NCBI GenBank assembly: GCA_019307665.1
Contig: JAFDJC010000178.1
Location: 1 to 6,738, forward strand
Direction: 5' to 3'
From: Deltaproteobacteria bacterium
GTDB lineage: Bacteria > Desulfobacterota > Desulfobacteria > Desulfobacterales > SURF-7
DNA length: 6,738 nt
A program made the position numbers and the translations under genes. The stretch's first letter is position 1, and each line of letters starts with the position of its first letter. This document shows, piece by piece, positions 1 to 6,358 of this stretch. The notes below the pieces were generated by a model that was given only the letters and a program-made list of their open reading frames with translations, was not told the origin of the DNA and did not search any database.

Positions 1-15
1 TATAATTTTTTCATA

Positions 16-27
16 GGTTTATAAACC
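16..27. repeat. 12-base perfect palindrome GGTTTATAAACC
   Basis: GGTTTATAAACC equals its own reverse complement and is followed, sharing its last C, by a second short palindrome, CGGCCG (27-32). It could be a dimeric protein binding site for a gene to the left of the window, or chance in AT-rich DNA. No T-run follows on either strand that would make it a terminator. Confidence 0.3.
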
Positions 28-262
28 GGCCGTAAACAGGTTTTGATTTAATTATTTTATGCCCAACAAAATTGGAAAGTTTATGCTTTAGATTCATCTT
101 TGAGGTAACCATTTTTTGCCTGCAAATTCAGGGTTTAGATTTCATAAATGATTTCCCTTTTTTACAAAAAAATTGTGATAAAATTTTTCTACCAATTATA
201 CACAGATGAACATTGACAGTGCAGATAATATTATGACCGGAAGATATTTTTGTCTAATTTTT

Positions 263-330
263 CCATCGCCCTGTTCAGGGCTTAATGCGATTTGGTGCCC
301 TGTTACCACGGTTAAAACCCAAGGCTACCT
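263..330. other. GC-richer, self-complementary intergenic island of unknown nature
   Basis: Within very AT-rich DNA this segment is roughly half G+C and full of complementary arms: GCCCTG-TT-CAGGGC (268-281, perfect), ATCGC (265-269) with GCGAT (287-291), TGGT (293-296) with ACCA (305-308), and GGTGCC (294-299) with GGCTACC (323-329, one bulge). GCCCTGTT occurs twice (268-275 and 297-304). It may be a structured RNA, a cis-regulatory element, or a short repeat copied elsewhere in the genome. It does not match a riboswitch consensus I can recall well enough to name. Confidence 0.35.
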
Positions 331-382
331 TCCTCTATATGACGTAGTTATTTCTTTTTAAACATGATAAATTTTGGGGAAA

Positions 383-421
383 GTCCAGAAAAATAAATGG
401 ACATGGGATCCGATTACCCAT
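383..421 (-). terminator. Two adjacent weak hairpins after metY, possible operon 3' end
   Basis: Downstream of metY on the minus strand, ATGGG (421-417) can pair with CCCAT (407-403), and immediately after it GTCCA (402-398) with TGGAC (387-383). Both stems are only five pairs with loops of 9-10 bases, and only a short TTT follows the second. This is not a canonical intrinsic terminator, but no better candidate was seen between 1 and 459. Confidence 0.2.
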
Positions 422-459
422 TTAATAATTTCATCGCCTTTAATATTCGATTAAACTGT

Positions 460-1746
460 TCAGATCTTACTAAATGCAGTCTCAAGATCTTTGATTATAT
501 CATCAACATGCTCAATCCCAATGGAAAGACGGATAAGGTCAGGTGTTAGTCCGGATTCCTTCTGCTGTTCTTCTGATAGCTGCGAATGTGAAGTGCTGGC
601 CGGATGCAGAGCAAGACTCTTTGCATCTCCCACATTGGCCAGATGAGAAAATAGCTGAAGGCCCTCAATAAATTTCTTCCCTTCATCCATTCCACCTTTT
701 ATCCCGAACACTACCATTGCGCCAAATCCGTTAATAAGGTACCTACTCGCCACAGGGTATGCCGGGTCATCTTCAAGTCCCGGATATCTCACCCAGGAAA
801 CCTTGGGATGTTTTTTAAGGAACAGCGCAACTTTTTTCGCATTTTCACAGTGTCTTTCCATTCGAAGGTGAAGTGTTTCCAGCCCCTGCAAAAACAGCCA
901 CGCGTTGTCAGGTGAAATACAGGCTCCAAGGTTTCGTAATGGAACAAGCCGCATTCTCATTATAAAAGCAATCGGATTAAGGTCACCAAGGTCATGTGCA
1001 TATCTGATGCCGTGGTAACTTGGGTCAGGCTCATTGAATAATTTGAATTTCGGGTCTTTCCAGTCGAATTTTCCTGAGTCGATTACAACTCCGCCGATAC
1101 CTGCGCCGTGGCCTCCCATCCATTTTGTTATGGAGTTGACCACAATATCTGCACCATGCTCAATGGTTTTCAAAAGATAAGGCGTTGTAAAAGTCGCATC
1201 GACAATAAGCGGCAGATTGTGATTATGTGCGATATCTGCTATTGCCCCAATGTCTGTAAACTCAAGTACCGGGTTTCCGATAGTCTCGATATATACGGCA
1301 CGTGTTTTCTCATTGATAGCCTTCTCAAAATTGTTTGGATCACTGGAATTGACAAATCTTGTTCGAATTCCGAACTGAGGAAGAATAGATTCGAACATGG
1401 TATAGGTCCCGCCATAAAGATTATTTGCCGATACAATCTCTTCGCCTTGAGAACAAATATTGATTATCGAATAATAGACAGCTGACGTCCCCGATGACAG
1501 AGCAAGAGCTGCTGCACCTCCTTCCAATGCCGCAATTCTCTTTTCTAAAACATCCTGGGTAGGATTCATAAGTCGCGTGTAGATGTTTCCCAATTCTTTC
1601 AATCCGAAAAGATTGGCGGCATGTTCGGTGCTTTTAAATACGTACGAAGATGTTCTGTGGACAGAAACACCCCTTGAGTTTGTTATTGGATCAGGCTCCT
1701 GGCCTGCATGAACACATAATGTTTCAAGATTGTAATCTTTGTCCAT
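460..1746 (-). CDS. metY: O-acetylhomoserine sulfhydrylase (homocysteine synthase) MetY
   Basis: A PLP enzyme of the Cys/Met metabolism family (fold type I) that makes homocysteine directly from O-acetylhomoserine and sulfide. The 428 residues match the long MetY form rather than the shorter MetB or MetZ (about 380-400). Signatures are YTRLMNPT (56-63), SSGTSA (84-89), YGGTY (111-115), Asp183 in VDATF, the PLP lysine K208 in SITKWMGGHG, the MetY-type segment SHLANVGDAKSLALHPAS (367-384), and the substrate carboxylate-binding region around R406 (GLTPDLIRLSIGIE). Good ribosome binding site (GGGGAA at 1752-1757) and a 24-base gap to the reductase gene place it last in the operon. No ThiS-like sulfur carrier gene lies beside it, so free sulfide is the simplest sulfur donor. 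Some members also make cysteine from O-acetylserine. Confidence 0.95.
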   Translation of the reverse strand: MDKDYNLETLCVHAGQEPDPITNSRGVSVHRTSSYVFKSTEHAANLFGLKELGNIYTRLMNPTQDVLEKRIAALEGGAAALALSSGTSAVYYSIINICSQGEEIVSANNLYGGTYTMFESILPQFGIRTRFVNSSDPNNFEKAINEKTRAVYIETIGNPVLEFTDIGAIADIAHNHNLPLIVDATFTTPYLLKTIEHGADIVVNSITKWMGGHGAGIGGVVIDSGKFDWKDPKFKLFNEPDPSYHGIRYAHDLGDLNPIAFIMRMRLVPLRNLGACISPDNAWLFLQGLETLHLRMERHCENAKKVALFLKKHPKVSWVRYPGLEDDPAYPVASRYLINGFGAMVVFGIKGGMDEGKKFIEGLQLFSHLANVGDAKSLALHPASTSHSQLSEEQQKESGLTPDLIRLSIGIEHVDDIIKDLETAFSKI

Positions 1747-1770
1747 TTTTGTTCCCCTTTTTCAACATTG

Positions 1771-2565
1771 TTAATTCAACTTAAGAAAATCAGGACTTTT
1801 ATGACCTTTATATATATCTGCAAATCTTTTGCCGGCTTTACTGTTCTTTTTATAGAAGCTGATACACTGTTTAACTATTTTGAGCACCTCGTCTTCGGAA
1901 AAGGTGCCGGCAAGTTCGCTTGCAAGCTTTGGGTGCCTGCCTAGCTTCCCTCCGAGCTGAACTCTGAATCCTTTTTCTCCTTCGCAAATAGTACCGGTGG
2001 GACAGGATTCAATACATTTTCCGCAGCCTAGACATAACCCGAAATCGATCGCAGGTGCTTCTTTTTCCTTGTCAACTATGATGGCATCCTCTCTACAGGC
2101 CTCGATGCATGCCTCACAAAGGGAACATGGTTCGTCCGCGATCTTAGGCTTTGCCGATCCGATTATACCTATATCCTTAATTTGAGGCTGTGAGCATGCA
2201 TTGGGGCACTCTGCAAGGCTGATGCGGAATTCATGATGAAACTTCAGATCCCCTTTTACATTTTGTCTTAGAAAACCTAAAATATCCTCTTTTTCAAGCA
2301 GTTGTTCTATTTTAGGGAGGAGAAGCTCCACTGAAACCGCCTTGTTCGGGCATCCGCTCTGTCCGAAGCAATTGTCAACTTGAAAACCTTTAATCTCAGA
2401 ATCCATACCTGAAAGAAAGCGGGCTCTTGTTGCATTTACTTCAGTTGTCGTCACTCCTTTCCTTCCTTCTGCGGCAGCCTCTTTTTCGACACGTGCCCTA
2501 ACCTTTTTTCTTACAAAAAATGGTACTTTCCTTATGGCGTTTTCAGCTTCACCCGACCACTTCAT
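1771..2565 (-). CDS. Small siroheme/4Fe-4S sulfite reductase-like protein with two ferredoxin clusters
   Basis: A 264-residue cytoplasmic protein with three recognisable parts. Residues 1-50 (W3, then VPFFVRKKVRARVEKEA at 14-30, then TTTEVNATRARF) resemble the small domain at the C-terminus of light-independent protochlorophyllide reductase subunit B (PCP_red). Next comes the siroheme-[4Fe-4S] signature of sulfite/nitrite reductases: C66-x5-C72 and C120-x3-C124. Two ferredoxin-type motifs follow: C147xxC150xxC153xxxC157 and C178xxC181xxC184xxxC188P. The C-terminal part (GFRVQLGGKLGRHPKL) is typical of the reductase fold. It is much shorter than two-lobed CysI/NirB enzymes and closer to the small assimilatory-type low-spin sulfite reductases of sulfate reducers. 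Position between cysK and metY suggests reduction of sulfite to sulfide for biosynthesis. That role is inference; nitrite reduction or pure electron transfer remain possible. The ATG is preceded by GGGGAGA at 2576-2582, ten bases away. Confidence 0.87.
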   Translation of the reverse strand: MKWSGEAENAIRKVPFFVRKKVRARVEKEAAAEGRKGVTTTEVNATRARFLSGMDSEIKGFQVDNCFGQSGCPNKAVSVELLLPKIEQLLEKEDILGFLRQNVKGDLKFHHEFRISLAECPNACSQPQIKDIGIIGSAKPKIADEPCSLCEACIEACREDAIIVDKEKEAPAIDFGLCLGCGKCIESCPTGTICEGEKGFRVQLGGKLGRHPKLASELAGTFSEDEVLKIVKQCISFYKKNSKAGKRFADIYKGHKSPDFLKLN

Positions 2566-2632
2566 CTACTTATTTTCTCCCCTTAGCGTTTTTTTGTTGT
2601 TTAAAGTCCATCAAGAGATATGATTTTTAAAA

Positions 2633-3553
2633 TTATTTAAAAAGATCAGTGCTAATATATCTTTCACCGGTACTAGGCAGAATAACGACAATCTGTTTTC
2701 CTTTGACTTCTTCTTTTTCGGCAACTGAAAGGGCTGCAGCAACTGCTGCACCGGATGAAATTCCGCAGAGAATACCTTCCTTCTTTGCAAGTTCTTTCGC
2801 AATAGTAAAAGCGTCTTCATTTGATACTGTCACCACTTCATCAATTATAGATCTGTCAAGAACTTCCGGAATAAAACCTGCTCCTATCCCTTGGATCTTA
2901 TGCGGTCCCGGATTTCCTCCGGAGAGAACAGGTGAATCAGCAGGCTCAACCGCAATTGCTTTAAAGGAAGGTTTCCGTTTTTTAATGACCTGGGAAACAC
3001 CTGTGATGGTTCCGCCTGTACCGACGCCCGAGACAAGGATGTCTACTTTTCCGCCTGTATCCTTCCAGATCTCTTCTGCTGTTGTTTCACGATGAATTTT
3101 CGGGTTTGCAGGATTCTCAAATTGATTCGGCATATATGCATTCTTTTCCGAAGCGACTATCTCTTTTGCTTTTTCGATTGCACCTTTTATACCATTTTTT
3201 CCTGGTGTAAGAACAAGTTCCGCTCCCAGATGAGAAAGGAGCTTCCTTCTTTCAATACTCATCGTATCGGGCATTGTAAGGCAAAGTCTGTAATTCCTTT
3301 CCGCACATATAAATGCAAGGGCTATCCCTGTATTTCCGCTTGTCGGCTCTACGATCAACGTTTCTTTATCCAGGAGCCCTTCTGCTTCTGCTGCATGGAT
3401 CATTGAAGCTGCAATCCTATCCTTAACACTCCCTAAAGGATTAAAAAATTCAAGTTTTGCCAAAATCTCAACACCAAGCCCTTCACTGATTCTGTTAAGT
3501 CTTACCATCGGAGTTGAACCAATTGTGACACTTATATTTGAATAAATTGTCAT
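2633..3553 (-). CDS. cysK: Cysteine synthase A (O-acetylserine sulfhydrylase)
   Basis: A pyridoxal-phosphate fold-type II enzyme that converts O-acetylserine and sulfide to cysteine and acetate. Its 306 residues match the usual length. Lys44 in GSVKDR forms the PLP Schiff base, PTSGNTG (70-76) is the substrate-binding loop, GVGTGGTITG (176-185) binds the cofactor phosphate, QFENPANPKIH (144-154) is typical of the family, and GISSGAA (264-270) contains the serine near the PLP ring nitrogen. The C-terminal PSTGERYIST (293-302) also fits CysK. The ATG has a good ribosome binding site, GGGGAGG at 3559-3565, five bases upstream. CysM or cystathionine beta-synthase are less likely given the length and the lack of extra domains. 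It sits between the gene for its substrate-making enzyme and a probable sulfide-producing reductase. Confidence 0.95.
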   Translation of the reverse strand: MTIYSNISVTIGSTPMVRLNRISEGLGVEILAKLEFFNPLGSVKDRIAASMIHAAEAEGLLDKETLIVEPTSGNTGIALAFICAERNYRLCLTMPDTMSIERRKLLSHLGAELVLTPGKNGIKGAIEKAKEIVASEKNAYMPNQFENPANPKIHRETTAEEIWKDTGGKVDILVSGVGTGGTITGVSQVIKKRKPSFKAIAVEPADSPVLSGGNPGPHKIQGIGAGFIPEVLDRSIIDEVVTVSNEDAFTIAKELAKKEGILCGISSGAAVAAALSVAEKEEVKGKQIVVILPSTGERYISTDLFK

Positions 3554-3575
3554 ACTAACCTCCCCTTTTGATCAG

Positions 3576-3591
3576 AACCGTTTACACGGCC
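3576..3591 (-). other. Possible small intercistronic hairpin between cysE and cysK
   Basis: On the minus strand GGCCGT-GTAA-ACGGTT can fold into a six-pair stem (two G-U pairs) closed by a GNRA-type tetraloop directly after the cysE stop codon. No T-run follows, so it is not an intrinsic terminator. It might stabilise or process the message, or be chance. Confidence 0.25.
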
Positions 3592-4542
3592 TTATTTGTA
3601 AATCAGTTTCGGCTCTTCAAGCAGAACTTTGGTATCAGAAGGTACGGATTTTGTAATCCAGACATTTCCGCCGATTACAGCCCGTGCCCCTATAACCGTG
3701 TCTCCTCCAAGAATAGTCGCCCCTGAATAAATGATAACATCATCTTCTATAGTGGGGTGTCTTTTCCTTCCTCTATACTTTTCGCCGGCGTTACCCGGAA
3801 GGGAAAGAGCTCCTATGGTGACCCCCTGATAAATCCTTACATTTTTTCCTATTACGGCTGTCTCTCCTATAACCACACCCGTTCCATGATCTATAACAAA
3901 ACTTTCCCCTATCCCGGCACCGGGATGTATATCTATACCTGTAACACTGTGTGCATATTCCGTCATGACGCGGGGCAGCATCGGCACGTCCTGCGCGAAT
4001 AGTTTATGGGCTACTCTGTAAACGGTTATTGCAAACAGTCCCGGATAGCTGAAGATAATTTCATCATGGCTTTGGGCTGCAGGATCACCCTTATATGCTG
4101 CCGCAACATCTGTTGAAAGGATTTTACGAAGTTCGGGTATTAAATTCAAAATATCAAGTGCTATCTTCTGGCCCTGGTCGCTGCAATCCGTACAAATATT
4201 ATCGTATCTGAAACATTCATGACGAATACTGTTTACGATCTGCTCTGAAAGTATGTCGAAAAGGACCGATACGGTCTGTCCTATACTATATTTGAGATTG
4301 GCGGGGTCGAGTTTTCCGCTGGAAAAATAGCCTGGAAAAAGTACTTCCCTGAACCTGTTAATGATCTCCACAACCGATTCATTTGCCGGTATGGGATCGT
4401 AGTCGATATGGGTATAACATTCTTTATCATCACAGCTTTTAATTATTTTTTCTGCTATTTCCGGAAGTTCTTTACGATACTCAGAAAAAGTATCTGCTTC
4501 AGTTTTGCAATTTTTACCATGTTTTTCAGTATGTTCGGTCAC
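3592..4542 (-). CDS. cysE: Serine O-acetyltransferase (long form)
   Basis: Acetylates L-serine with acetyl-CoA to give O-acetylserine, the substrate of CysK. The 316-residue protein has a helical N-terminal region (to about 200) and a C-terminal left-handed beta-helix of hexapeptide repeats (about 203-303). Family motifs are DVAAAYKGDPAA (145-156), DIHPGAGIG (204-212), IDHGTGVVIGETA (217-229) with the active-site-type histidines 206 and 219, and HPTIEDDVIIYSGATILGG (262-280). It starts at GTG with an excellent ribosome binding site. It belongs to the longer SAT type (EpsC-like) rather than the E. coli-like form. The N-terminal half carries H108-C110, C117 and C120, a possible metal site. The C-terminus ends LIYK, without the terminal isoleucine that enterobacterial CysE inserts into CysK. 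cysK follows after 38 bases. Confidence 0.94.
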   Translation of the reverse strand: MTEHTEKHGKNCKTEADTFSEYRKELPEIAEKIIKSCDDKECYTHIDYDPIPANESVVEIINRFREVLFPGYFSSGKLDPANLKYSIGQTVSVLFDILSEQIVNSIRHECFRYDNICTDCSDQGQKIALDILNLIPELRKILSTDVAAAYKGDPAAQSHDEIIFSYPGLFAITVYRVAHKLFAQDVPMLPRVMTEYAHSVTGIDIHPGAGIGESFVIDHGTGVVIGETAVIGKNVRIYQGVTIGALSLPGNAGEKYRGRKRHPTIEDDVIIYSGATILGGDTVIGARAVIGGNVWITKSVPSDTKVLLEEPKLIYK

Positions 4543-4546
4543 TTTT

Positions 4547-5182
4547 TTACCTCCTGTTTCCTATAAGAAAAATTCCATAAGCGGCAAAAATATTTGGCAT
4601 TAGTTTTACAATTTTTCCCTTGGTTTCAGTTTGTCCGGTATTTATTGCCGCCTCTTTTATTATGCAAAAGCCTTCATTTTTTGAAAAATTCCTGAAATCT
4701 TTTAGACTTAAGACGCGAATATTGGGTGTAGTATGCCATTGGTACGGCAGTTCTTTTGTCACGGGAACATGACCTGTCCACATAAGCTGCATACGAATTC
4801 TCCAGTGACTGAAATTGGGAAAGCTAACTATTCCTTTTTTTCCCACACGCATCATAGACTGTATCAGACCGGCGGGCTCATAAACCTGCTGAAGTGTCTG
4901 AGAGAGAATAACATAGTCAAAAGAGTTGTCAGGATAGTCGATAATTTCTTCATTAATATCGCCCTGCAAAACTGAGAGTCCTTTCTCAATACAGCTTGCG
5001 ACCTTTGCCTCCTTTATTTCGATTCCTGTTTCTTTGACTTTTTTGTTTTTCTTTAATAAATAGAGCAGCTCTCCTTCGCCGCATCCGAGTCCCAAAACTT
5101 TTGATCCGGGCTCGATCCATGACGCGATAACACGGAGATCAAAGCGTATATGTCTATCTTCTTCTCTCAAGGCATACCCCAT
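4547..5182 (-). CDS. metW: Methionine biosynthesis protein MetW
   Basis: A 211-residue protein with a class I SAM-methyltransferase fold, commonly encoded next to metX and known in some bacteria to be needed with MetX for full homoserine acetylation. Its own catalytic activity is poorly defined. Visible features are the glycine-rich motif I VLGLGCGEGELL (29-40), GIEI (53-56), QGDI (73-76), FDYVILSQTLQ (88-98), and the MetW hallmark region starting at FPNFSHWRIR (121-130) and ending near TTPNIR (151-156). The aspartate usual in motif I (VLDLGCG) is glycine at residue 31. The start overlaps the end of metX by 29 bases and has no obvious Shine-Dalgarno sequence, so translation probably depends on coupling to metX. 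A TTG at codon 5 is a less likely alternative start. The last codons (Arg-Arg-stop) contain the cysE ribosome binding site. Confidence 0.93.
   Translation of the reverse strand: MGYALREEDRHIRFDLRVIASWIEPGSKVLGLGCGEGELLYLLKKNKKVKETGIEIKEAKVASCIEKGLSVLQGDINEEIIDYPDNSFDYVILSQTLQQVYEPAGLIQSMMRVGKKGIVSFPNFSHWRIRMQLMWTGHVPVTKELPYQWHTTPNIRVLSLKDFRNFSKNEGFCIIKEAAINTGQTETKGKIVKLMPNIFAAYGIFLIGNRR
4549..4555 (-). promoter_or_regulatory. Strong cysE ribosome binding site embedded in the metW stop
   Basis: AGGAGGT on the minus strand is formed by the last two arginine codons of metW and the first base of its TAA. It sits six bases before the GTG start of cysE at 4540-4542. The near-perfect match supports the non-ATG start and suggests coupled translation of metW and cysE. 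Confidence 0.85.
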
Positions 5183-6326
5183 CTAAAAAACCGCTTATTA
5201 GTCTGGATAACCGATCATTGGGAAGCAGGAAAGCATCATGCCCCCATTCAGCTTCTATTTCACAAAAGCTGACGTCAAGCCTGTTTTTTTTCATCGCCTT
5301 AACCATTTCTCTTGACTGATAGCTCGGATATAGCCAATCAGAAGTAAAGGAAACCACAAGAAATTTGGCCTGCGCCCTGGAAAAGGATTTAACAACCGAT
5401 CCTGATCCATACTGCTTTATCAGGTCAAAATAGTCAGCTGCTTTTGTAATATACAGGAAAGAGTTTGCATCAAAACGCTCTACAAATTTTGAGCCCTGAT
5501 AACGGAGATAGCTTTCAACCTGAAAATCAGCACTAAAATCAAAAGAGAGATTATTCTTATCCTGCAGCTTTCTTCCAAACTTCAGTCGCATTGATTCATC
5601 TGACAGGTATGTAATATGTCCTATCATTCTTGCAACGGCAAGACCCGTATCCGGCTTGTTCCCTGAATCATAATTTCCGCTGTTCCAGTTAGGATCAGCC
5701 ATGATAGCCTGTCTGGCGACTTCATTAAAGGCTATGGCAAGCGCCGAATGTCGTAGAGTGGTTGCAAGTGGTATTGCGGAAACAATCATCTCAGGATACC
5801 TGACACACCACTCCAGAACCTGCATTCCCCCGATAGAACCGCCGATTACCGAAAGAATTTTTTTTATTCCAAGATGATCTGTCAAAGCCTTCTGGGCTTC
5901 CACCATATCACCAATTGTGATTACAGGAAAATTGGAGCCATATGTTTCTCCTGACTCCGGATTGACGGAAGACGGGCCTGTTGACCCCATACAGCTGCCG
6001 ATTATGTTTGAGCATATGACAAAATACTTGTTTGTATCTATTCCTTTTCCCGGACCGATCATAATATCCCACCAGCCCGGCCTTGCATCATCTTCGCTGT
6101 AATATCCGGCCATGTGGGAATCTCCCGAAAGGGCATGAAGGATAAGTATTGCATTGCTCTTATCAGGATTAAGCGTTCCGCACGTTTCGTAAGCTATTGT
6201 AAGCGGCCCCAACTTTGAGCCGCTCTCGAGAACCATTTGTTTCGGCGAATCAGCAAAAGTATAATATTTTTTCTCAACAAGCCCTGCCGAGATATTATTT
6301 TTGTCATGTTCTATGTATTCGCTCAT
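5154..6326 (-). CDS. metX: Homoserine O-acetyltransferase MetX
   Basis: This cytoplasmic alpha/beta-hydrolase-fold enzyme transfers an acyl group from acyl-CoA to the hydroxyl of L-homoserine, the committed step of methionine synthesis. From the chosen start it has 390 residues, normal for the family. Visible signatures are HALSGDSH (64-71), the nucleophile elbow GGSIGGMQ with Ser164, the catalytic Asp330 in TSDWLYP, and His363 in WGHDAF. Together these form the Ser-Asp-His triad of MetX rather than the unrelated MetA fold. Acetyl-CoA as donor is inferred from the downstream O-acetylhomoserine sulfhydrylase; some MetX relatives use succinyl-CoA, and I did not resolve this from the residues. 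The gene overlaps metW by 29 bases, the usual metXW pairing, and is the first enzyme gene of the block. An alternative start at 6344 would add six residues. Confidence 0.96.
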   Translation of the reverse strand: MSEYIEHDKNNISAGLVEKKYYTFADSPKQMVLESGSKLGPLTIAYETCGTLNPDKSNAILILHALSGDSHMAGYYSEDDARPGWWDIMIGPGKGIDTNKYFVICSNIIGSCMGSTGPSSVNPESGETYGSNFPVITIGDMVEAQKALTDHLGIKKILSVIGGSIGGMQVLEWCVRYPEMIVSAIPLATTLRHSALAIAFNEVARQAIMADPNWNSGNYDSGNKPDTGLAVARMIGHITYLSDESMRLKFGRKLQDKNNLSFDFSADFQVESYLRYQGSKFVERFDANSFLYITKAADYFDLIKQYGSGSVVKSFSRAQAKFLVVSFTSDWLYPSYQSREMVKAMKKNRLDVSFCEIEAEWGHDAFLLPNDRLSRLISGFLDGVCLERRR

Positions 6327-6333
6327 TTTTTCA

Positions 6334-6339
6334 TCACCT
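6334..6339 (-). promoter_or_regulatory. metX ribosome binding site that decides the start
   Basis: On the minus strand AGGTGA lies seven bases before the ATG at 6324-6326. The alternative in-frame ATG at 6342-6344, six codons upstream, has no purine-rich element in front of it and lies inside the inverted repeat. The downstream ATG (protein beginning MSEYIEH) is therefore preferred. Confidence 0.7.
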
Positions 6340-6354
6340 GTCATGGGTCATGAC
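6340..6354. repeat. Perfect 6-base inverted repeat just upstream of the metX ribosome binding site
   Basis: GTCATG and CATGAC are exact reverse complements separated by GGT (GTCATGGGTCATGAC). The repeat fills much of the 32-base gap between the HTH gene and metX and directly abuts the metX Shine-Dalgarno sequence. It could be an operator or a small RNA hairpin next to the ribosome binding site. A six-base arm can also arise by chance. Confidence 0.4.
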
Positions 6355-6358
6355 GGCT

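Larger units (their letters stand above)
1..459. other. AT-rich region downstream of metY without a convincing gene
   Basis: No long open frame, tRNA or rRNA is visible on either strand. The stretch is strongly AT-rich except for an island near 263-330. It contains a 12-base palindrome near the left edge, the structured island and two short hairpins after metY, all listed separately. It probably includes the 3' end of the operon message and possibly the flank of an unseen gene to the left. Confidence 0.6.

Noticed and set aside
173..202. Plus-strand promoter-like pair TTGTGA and TATACA with 18-base spacing
   Set aside because: Each hexamer matches the consensus at only four positions in very AT-rich DNA, and there is no credible gene downstream.
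263..345. Possible c-di-GMP, cobalamin or SAM riboswitch in the intergenic island
   Set aside because: A fragment on the minus strand (GGTAGCC...GGGTT) faintly recalls the 3' part of a c-di-GMP-I riboswitch, but the conserved GACGCAAAGC segment and the rest of the consensus are missing. No other class fitted.
206..361. Plus-strand 51-codon open frame starting ATG and ending TAA across the structured island
   Set aside because: No ribosome binding site, no recognisable domain, and it covers self-complementary DNA that explains itself better as structure. Possible but unsupported.
1108..1485. Plus-strand open frame of 125 codons opposite metY
   Set aside because: It lies wholly antisense to a well-supported gene, has no domain and no start signal; a shadow of metY codon use.
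2566..2632. Terminator or promoter in the 67-base gap between cysK and the reductase gene
   Set aside because: No stable inverted repeat followed by a T-run and no convincing -35/-10 pair was found, so the genes are treated as one operon.
2649..3406. Two plus-strand open frames (148 and 104 codons) opposite cysK
   Set aside because: Antisense to a gene with all CysK catalytic motifs intact; the compositions look like reverse translation of cysK.
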